Shown here piece by piece: positions 57,726 to 64,000 of a stretch of DNA of 64,000 nucleotides (its first letter is position 1; each line of letters starts with the position of its first letter). The notes below the pieces were generated by a model. It worked only from the letters and a program-made list of their open reading frames with translations, ran no database searches and was not told where the DNA came from. Position numbers and translations under genes: made by a program. This DNA comes from Siphonodentalium dalli (taxonomy: Eukaryota; Mollusca; Scaphopoda; Gadilida; Siphonodentaliidae), in NCBI GenBank assembly GCA_032622095.1, contig CP136066.1:174159164-174223163 (forward strand). The letters run 5' to 3'.

Positions 57726-58011
57726 AAAGCACATAAGAAATTTGATTTTGGTGCGATTGTTTACGCCATTTTGGCTGGAAATCCCTGCGCTAAATATAAA
57801 AAACCAAAGACTAGTACCCAGCCAGTGACAGAGTTAGAAAGGATGTATGACTGATGCGCTCTTCTAGATATTTGGGGGTCGAATTCGTCTTTTGCTGGAA
57901 AAGTCCACTCTAAATATAGAAAACCCGGACTGGTACCCAGCCAGTGACATAGTCCGAAAGTATGCTCTGGTAGGGATTGGTAGCAGGTTAATTTGAGAGT
58001 CTGAGAAACAA

Positions 58012-58450
58012 GCCTGCAAATAGTCTGTCTGTCATTCATAGAATGAGGTCCCCAGAGGGTGAATTTAGTGATGCTATCCCACACAGTGGGCTAGCATCAC
58101 CAAATTCATCCTCTGGGGATCTCATTCTGCTCAGGCCTCATCTTCTGGGAATTATTTATAGTCTCAAATTAACATTGTTTTAGTTCTTTTTCCCTTCTGT
58201 TCACTTTCTATATCCCCAAATTTGCAAAAGATAACATGCATAATTGAGGTGACTAATAGGTGAACATCACCAACTTCAACTGGGGAACTTCAATATGATC
58301 CTACGTCTCACATAGCAGTTGAGGCCTAAGCAGAAAGAAGTTCCAAGATGGTTAATTTGGTGATGCTAGCCTGCATTGCAGGACAGCATCACTGCATTCA
58401 CCCTCTGGGGACTTCATTCTGCAATTGACAGACACACTATTTGCAGGCTT
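58012..58450. mobile_element. Fold-back family C, full copy
   Basis: Outer ends 'caagcctgcaaatagtctgt' and 'acacactatttgcaggcttg' pair, and both inner hairpins are complete. It is the best-preserved copy of the common variant. Confidence 0.85.
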
Positions 58451-58607
58451 GGTGTGGTAACTCTGAGCACCCTAGCGAATATTATAACTGCGTTAGTTTT
58501 TTAAAATTTTTATTTAAAAAAAACCATAATAATTTTGTTAAATTGAGCAAGGAGTTAAATCTAAAATAAATTTCAGTTTTTTGTTTTTATTAAATCTGAA
58601 TGTTTAA

Positions 58608-58830
58608 CCCTTCCTGAAATTTTGCGAAAACCATGTGCCAATGTATTCTCTTACATATGCGAGTCTGCCACAAGGAGCCTCGTATATATGTATATAAGAG
58701 AATACATTGGCCTAAAAATATTTACCTTGACCATGTAAGACAGTGCATTTTCTTATATATGGGAGACTCACATATATAAGAGAATGCGCAGGATCAGGAA
58801 CTTAAATACTGCATCAGCGCAGCTCCCGAC
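58608..58830. mobile_element. TTAA MITE, family 3, right end lost
   Basis: After TTAA (58604-58607) it begins CCCTTCCTGAAATTTTGCG and carries two decayed cassettes. The right end stops at 'cgcagctcccgacatg' without the expected 'aaagggttaa'. Confidence 0.65.
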
Positions 58831-59079
58831 ATGTGCCAGAATAGAAGAGTACAAAGGGCCATCGCTGTCTTCAGATGTATATGTGACCAAACTGCACAAA
58901 GAGCCACTGGCTCATCATGCAAAATGGGCCACAAGGGATGAATAAAGGCTCCTTCTAGAATCCATTTTATGTTTGTTTTAATTTTTGCCTTTCAATTCTG
59001 AGATCCGTTTTATGCTCATTTCAATTTAAACTTTTTAAATATAATATTTTAATTCCAATTTTGTAGTAGATTTAAAATA

Positions 59080-59450
59080 TTAAAATAAAACTATTAAGTA
59101 AGAATTGAAATATAAAGTTAGAGTTAGAATTAAAATATAAGAATTAAGATATTAAGTAAGAATTAAAATATGAAGTTATAATTAAAATATCAAGTTAGAA
59201 TTAAAATGTAAAGTTAGAATTAAAATTTAAGAATTAAAATGTTAAGTTAGAATTAAAATAATAAGTAAGAATTAAAAGATTAAGTTAGAGTTAAAATGTT
59301 AAGTTAGAATTAAAATATAAGAATTAAAATGTTAAGTTAGAATTAAAATGTTAAGTTAGAATTAAAATATAAGAATTAAAATGTTAAGTTAGAATTAAAA
59401 TATTAAGTAAGAATTAAAATGTTAAGTTAGAATTAAAATGTGAAGTTAGG
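59080..59450. repeat. Minisatellite, ~18-19 bp AT-rich units
   Basis: About twenty units of the type 'aagttagaattaaaatgtt' with variants 'aagaattaaaat'. The array has no G/C-rich insert and no long frame. Confidence 0.9.
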
Positions 59451-59589
59451 ATTGTGACCCTAATAACCCTCCATATCCTGGTATACCTTATCGGTTTTAT
59501 TCACCGAAATAAGCACATAATATGTCTTTAACTGGTATCCGTGGGGTAGGTGGTGACAACCTCTTCTAATATATCAAAATTGCATCTGA

Positions 59590-60025
59590 CTCATTGGATC
59601 ATGTCATGAATCTCAACTCAGGCTAACGCCCGTAGAGATCATATTCCACCAGTACAAAACCTGGGAACTTTTTGAAGGTTTGACAGGGAACCTTATAAAG
59701 TCGAACAAATAATATATTTCTTAGTTATTATCTGTTCCTTAATAATGTACTTCACTGAGGTGAATCCCAAATCGAAATGTCATGCTTTTCTGAGACGAAA
59801 TCGCAATAAATTTGAATTAATTAATAATTCAATAATTGTAAGCGATGCAAAACAAAATCGCTCACAAAGTCACTTAAATCGTGAAATTTCGAGTTAGCTT
59901 TATTTTATCAACTTCATAAGATTCCCTGTCAAAACTGCAAAAAGTTCCAAGGTTTTGTACTGGTGGAATATATGATCTCTACGGGCGTTAGCCTGAGTAG
60001 AGTTCCATGGCATGATCTACTGACT
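59590..60025. mobile_element. Fold-back element with ~100-bp arms
   Basis: Left arm 'ctcaggctaacgcccgtaga' through 'aaaacctgggaactttt' pairs with right arm 'aaaagttccaaggttttgta' through 'tctacgggcgttagcctgag'. The loop is about 230 bases. No duplication could be assigned. The small frame at 59963-60238 overlaps the right arm. Confidence 0.75.
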
Positions 60026-60334
60026 CATCAATATCAGTGCCACGACACTTTTCGGGGCACTCCTTGTAATAGGGAAATACATTTTTTTCATTGGACACTG
60101 AATAACCTGCAATTGGTTCAGAAGATTTATGACCTCATTTATATTGGATCGCATGAACAGATATTTTCCTCAATGTTATACTTTTGTAAATTCTTCTACC
60201 TTGGGTTACGTTGTAAGGTGGAAACAAACATGAGCTAGTAAAGTAAACATTTTAAAATAGCTTTTAATATCACGCTCATAAATAAAACAAAACCAATATA
60301 AATCACAGGGATTTGGGAAATTAAATTTTTGTTT

Positions 60335-60340
60335 TTTATT
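60335..60340 (-). terminator. Candidate poly(A) signal of the K+ channel gene
   Basis: TTTATT on the + strand is AATAAA on the minus strand, about 320 bases past the stop codon. Using it would place the 60432-60636 hairpin inside the 3' UTR. Confidence 0.4.
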
Positions 60341-60431
60341 TTATATTACTCATAATTTATAATATTATTTCCCAGACACCTGTGATATAAATCTGTGTAT
60401 GATACTCTTTGCCATAATATGACTTGTCGCC

Positions 60432-60636
60432 GAGCCGCGGCCATATCATATATATTGAATTCATCCAGTCCCATTCCGTTTTAGTGCAACATGTCAAAGT
60501 TCTGGGATAGCATTCAATATATGGAGCTTTTTTTTAATATTGATGAATTCCATATATGGAATGCTACTCCAGAACTTTGACATGAAGCACTAAAAACGGA
60601 ACGGGACTGGTGGATCCAATATGATATGGCCGCAGT
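60432..60636. repeat. ~90-bp-arm hairpin next to the channel stop codon
   Basis: Left arm 'gcggccatatcatatatatt' through 'ggatagcattcaatatatgg' pairs with right arm 'ccatatatggaatgctactc' through 'atatgatatggccgc'. The loop is about 15-25 bases. Its right edge is about 20 bases from the TGA at 60656-60658, so the transcript would carry it early in the 3' UTR. It may be an inserted fold-back element; no duplication is evident. Confidence 0.8.
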
Positions 60637-60655
60637 GACGAAGCGTATTTATATA

Positions 60656-61750
60656 TCACATAATCACATTCAATTTATCTATGCACACATCACTGTGAAT
60701 TTGTTGGTCAATATGATCAATCGGGTGTTGGTCTGTCAAACTGTATCTTGTTTTTATTTCCTGGTAACCACTTCTTCTTGAAGGTTTCATCTCCAAGTTA
60801 TTGTTTTCGGAAATTGTTTTAATGGCAATGGACGGCCGCTTGTTTGATTTGATATACAACGATTTGCTATGTTTTCTAGTAGAACCAGGGGAGACTGGTT
60901 CGATCTCTTCGTCCTGATCTCCGTGTTGGTCAACAATACACTGAACGTGTGTGTAGTACAGAATAAAGTTATTCACCAAAACCGGAACAGAAAAACCTAC
61001 CATCAGCATGCCAGAAAGCGCAGCCATAGAGCCAATCAGATAGCCCAGTGGCGTGACGGGATACATGTCGCCATAGCCAACCGTCGTCATGGTTATGATT
61101 GCCCACCAAAATGAATGCGGAATGCTCGTGAATGTTTTCCGCTCGTCTGCAAAATATATTAAAGAACTGAAGACGAGCATTCCGACTAACAGAAACACGA
61201 GCAGCACTATGAGTTCACGTAAACTCGCCTTCAACGTATAAAACAGTAACCATAGCGACGTAAAATGGCGCATCAGTCGAAAAATTCGAATTATTCTCAT
61301 CACGCGTAGGAACGGAATGAAATCCATGAAGGGGTGGTCCGTTCCAATAAAAGGTTCCACTGCCACCTCCACGTAATCCGGTATCAGAGCTAGCAGGTCT
61401 ATCAAGCCAAATCCACTGAAAACGAACTTGAACACGCGAGGTGACGTTATCAACCTCGCAAGATATTCCAATGTGAAGAACACCATGCAGAAGATGTTAA
61501 TGACGAGCAGAGATGGATGGGGTACCAGGTTAGTTCCCAGGGCGGCGCCCGATGCGTTCTGATGAGTACCTCCCGCATACGTGCGATTATTAACTACTGG
61601 ACCGCCTTCTTCCAAATGGAATATTTTATGATGACCGTGCGTCCGTCCGAGGATATCGTGTTCGCCTGAAACTGCGAACGCCTCGTGTGTTTCTGCGCAT
61701 GATGAGAAAATCGACAAGAAGACGAAAATGAGAGACACCCATCCGAACAC
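60656..61750 (-). CDS. Shaw: Shaw/Kv3-like voltage-gated K+ channel, terminal exon
   Basis: A 364-codon open frame starts at a splice acceptor (minus strand TATTTCCAG|GTG), so its first codon is internal Val, not a start. Numbering from there: S1 about 5-24 ending CAETHEAF; a long S1-S2 loop with sequons N55-R-T and N65-A-S; S2 82-101 (FFTLEYLARL); S3 115-131 (LIDLLALIPDYVEV); S4 with Arg 149, 152, 155, 158 and 161; S5 179-201; pore helix and filter TMTTVGYGDMYP at 220-231; S6 237-266. The filter is that of a K+-selective pore, and the RASxxEL-like S4-S5 linker and YYTH S6 end fit the Shaw group. It acts as a tetramer in the plasma membrane. The intron before S1 is where Kv3/Shaw genes are often split; the T1 domain must lie beyond base 64000. 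Oddity: the S6 Pro-x-Pro reads S254-V-P256. The tail (270-364) is polar, with basic and Ser-rich patches. Confidence 0.92.
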   Translation of the reverse strand: MFGWVSLIFVFLSIFSSCAETHEAFAVSGEHDILGRTHGHHKIFHLEEGGPVVNNRTYAGGTHQNASGAALGTNLVPHPSLLVINIFCMVFFTLEYLARLITSPRVFKFVFSGFGLIDLLALIPDYVEVAVEPFIGTDHPFMDFIPFLRVMRIIRIFRLMRHFTSLWLLFYTLKASLRELIVLLVFLLVGMLVFSSLIYFADERKTFTSIPHSFWWAIITMTTVGYGDMYPVTPLGYLIGSMAALSGMLMVGFSVPVLVNNFILYYTHVQCIVDQHGDQDEEIEPVSPGSTRKHSKSLYIKSNKRPSIAIKTISENNNLEMKPSRRSGYQEIKTRYSLTDQHPIDHIDQQIHSDVCIDKLNVIM

Positions 61751-61829
61751 CTGGAAATAGATAAATCAGAATGTATAAGCTATATGAGACACTGGCTCAT
61801 TTCAACTCGAATTGATCACATCAGTTTAA

Positions 61830-62422
61830 AGGGGTACTCTACGCCATTTTCAATAAATTTCCGGTCATAACAACGATCTATTATCGATAATATATAGAAA
61901 CATAAGTAATTTGAGTCGAAGATGTATTCTGTAAACGCTCAGGTTAATAGGCTATCTTAAAATTTAATAATTTAAAAGTTAATAATTTAATATAATTTGA
62001 ATTTATGGCTGGAGCCATAAAATGGCGTAAATTAAAATACGAATTTCCTTGTACAAGACGTAATCAAATTATAATTGAGGGATACTGGATTAGTAAACCC
62101 ACTGCACACATGATCGTTTGAAACATTATGCTGATACGGGGAGAAAACTCAAGCCACTCACTGACTAGTGACGATACAATAACATAAATGAGTACATGGG
62201 ACTAGTATGCATATATAATATCACTTTTATTTGATACATTTGGTTGAAATCTGTACAAAAATTACTCGACAACAACAATTTGTATTTTTGCATTCCGGTA
62301 AATTTGCCATCCGTAACACTACTTCGTACTCAACATACTTTCAAATAATGGAAAAATTGTTACCTTATTCTCCGACTCAGAGACTATAGAAACCAACAAC
62401 AACATTTGGGTACAGTATCCCT
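61830..62422. mobile_element. TTAA MITE, AGGGGTACT family, 593 bp
   Basis: Ends AGGGGTACTCTACGCC and GGGTACAGTATCCCT, with TTAA at 61826-61829 and 62423-62426. It begins only 80 bases upstream of the channel exon, in its intron. It shares the 'ggctggagccataaaatggc' and 'gatagcc'-type interior with copies at 36360 and 63345. Confidence 0.85.
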
Positions 62423-62653
62423 TTAAGCTTGAAAATCGATCTCCATGCATGCATCTTCGCCCATATCGAGGATTGAACCACTCATCTATTATAGCACAGC
62501 CTGTGGTGGATCTAATATATACATAATGTGTTTTGGAGCCGTATTTCGGTGGCGGCCTGCATGGCCGATTGCATGGATCGGGAAATTTGTGGGACATTCC
62601 TCGGCGGAATGCGGGGTTTTATCTTATTTCTTCGTTTCTCCAAAACGAAACAG

Positions 62654-62812
62654 ACTCAAATGTTGTTGTTGGTTTCTATAGTCTCTGAGTCGTAGGATAA
62701 GGTTATTTGAAAGTCTGTTGAGTACGAAGTAATGTTACGGATGGCAGATTAGCCGGAATGCGAAAATTCAAATTGTCGTTGTCGAGTAATTTGTGTACAG
62801 TTTTCAAGCTTG
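62654..62812. mobile_element. AGGGGTACT-family fragment, inverted
   Basis: From 'aaatgttgttgttggtttct' to 'gtcgttgtcgagtaattt' this repeats one end of the 61830 element in opposite orientation. TTAA flanks are absent, so it is a truncated piece. Confidence 0.75.
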
Positions 62813-63340
62813 TTCAAGCTTGTACACTTGAACCAAATACAAATGCTGTCACTATATATAGCCTTCTATCAAAAGTTTATGCCGATTGCATTCAGATTGA
62901 GGGTATTCCTAAAACATTTCCATATTCCAGCAGCTGTCAGAAAATTCCAACGCCTATTTTGCGACGATAAAATTGTGTCCAACTATTGGCATTTCAGTCT
63001 AACAAATATGACCGAAAGCTCAAATCCCGACCATACTCTTGCATGTTCTCAAATGGTTGGGAAATTAAATTATAGAACAATCTCAATCATTGTTCAGATA
63101 ACCGCAAACGTTCCAGCTGTCAGAAAATTACATTCCAACACCGCCCATTTTACGATGGCTGAACCTTTTCCAACTATTAAAGCCATTTAAGTGTAATCTA
63201 AAAAAAATTGACAGAAAGTGAAAATGAACAGTATCCGATCCGACAACGACATCTTGACATATTAATGATATTTTACACAATATAAAATTGGTTGGAAAAT
63301 TAGAAAAATCTCCATCTATTTTCAGATTGAAATTTCCAAC
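62813..63340. other. Channel-gene intron stretch, no exon seen
   Basis: No T1-domain exon could be read on the minus strand. The plus-strand frame at 62810-63190 contains a partly duplicated 'cagctgtcagaaaatt' segment (62930 and 63115) and no domain, so it is not taken as a gene. Confidence 0.5.
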
Positions 63341-63344
63341 TTAA

Positions 63345-63800
63345 AGGGGTACTGTACGCCAAATGTTGTTGTTGGTTTCTATAGTCTCCGAGTCGGAGAA
63401 TAAGGTAACAATTTTTCCATTATTTGAAAGTCTGTTGAGTACGAAGTCATGTTACGGATGACAAATTTACCGGAATGCAAAAATACAAATTGTCGTTGTC
63501 GAGTAACTTTTGTAAAGTTTTCAACCAAATGAATCAAATAAAAGTTATATTATATGCATACTAGTCCCATATAATCATTTAAGTTATTGTATCGTCGCTA
63601 GTCAGTGAGTGGCTTGAGTCTTCTCCCCGTATCATAATATTTTAAGCGATCGTGTGTGCGATCGGTTTAACAATCCAGTATCCCTCAATTACTGTTTTTG
63701 ATTACGGTAATTCGTAATTTAATTGACGCCATTTTATGGCTCCAGTCATAAATTCAATTTATATCAAATTATTAACTTTTAAATTTTAAGATAGCCTATT
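63345..63800. mobile_element. TTAA MITE, AGGGGTACT family, inverted, right end lost
   Basis: TTAA (63341-63344) then AGGGGTACTGTACGCC. The sequence runs as the reverse complement of 62422-61960, including 'attttatggctccagtcata', and stops at 'agatagcctatt'. A further repeat beginning 'aaaggcacgtgaggcc' follows to the window end. Confidence 0.8.
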
Positions 63801-64000
63801 AAAGGCACGTGAGGCCTTAATTTTCGAAAATATCATATTTGTTCCAAACACCGTAAACAGAAAAACATTGAAACGCATACAGTTTCATTCATATATACCA
63901 TGACCATCGGTAAACAGCATGTTATCATAAATACCTACTATATTTTACCTAAGCAAGAGGCTGATTGAGTTACAGAGTACAGCACAATTCTACTGGCTAA

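Noticed and set aside
61750-61752. GTG at the beginning of the channel frame as a translation start
   Set aside because: It is immediately preceded by a splice acceptor, and the missing T1 domain shows that coding continues upstream in another exon.
62810-63190. 126-codon plus-strand frame in the channel-gene intron
   Set aside because: It contains a partly duplicated segment and MITE sequence, with no domain or splice evidence, and lies in an intron of a minus-strand gene.

Overview
This is eukaryotic nuclear DNA: AT-rich, intron-rich, with GT-AG introns, AATAAA poly(A) signals and very dense short transposons. Marine-invertebrate repeat types, such as arrays reading 'gggccataactc' or 'gtccgtccgtcc' and hairpins reading 'ccgacgtttccgtcgg', together with a Shaw-like K+ channel and a THAP relic, suggest a lophotrochozoan, probably a mollusc. 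The species cannot be fixed from sequence alone. Nothing bacterial, plasmid-borne or viral was recognised.

Two real protein-coding genes are visible. (1) On the + strand, 19462-44004, a nine-exon gene encodes a 797-residue PHF7/G2E3-family protein: C2HC knuckle plus extended PHD, RING-like domain, third Cys-rich PHD-like module, then a long Ser/Thr-rich basic tail with no HECT domain. All eight splice junctions keep frame; a poly(A) signal follows at 44391. (2) On the - strand, 61750-60656, the 3' terminal exon of a Shaw/Kv3-like voltage-gated K+ channel encodes S1-S6 and the C-terminal tail. The exon(s) for the T1 domain lie beyond base 64000. Two decayed coding relics are also present: a THAP zinc-finger exon (7375-7641) and a non-LTR reverse-transcriptase fragment (16206-16600).

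Layout: 1-19461 is intergenic, holding MITEs, microsatellites, the two relics and a weak promoter-like patch near 9.0-9.3 kb. 19462-44400 is the PHF7-like gene, whose introns carry three hAT-type elements with 7-8 bp target duplications and many TTAA-flanked MITEs. 44400-60300 is a dense, nested field of MITEs, fold-back elements and tandem arrays without a convincing gene. 60300-64000 is the K+ channel exon, a hairpin just past its stop codon, and upstream intron filled by an inverted pair of TTAA elements.

The most unusual content is the repeat system. At least six terminal-repeat families are flanked by TTAA, the piggyBac-type target. Three of them, with unrelated ends, carry the same ~70-bp palindromic cassette (arm CCAATGCATTCTCTTATATA). 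A cassette-free 78-bp copy reveals the empty internal site. A further fold-back family shows covarying outer ends. Nesting lets the relative age of many insertions be read directly.
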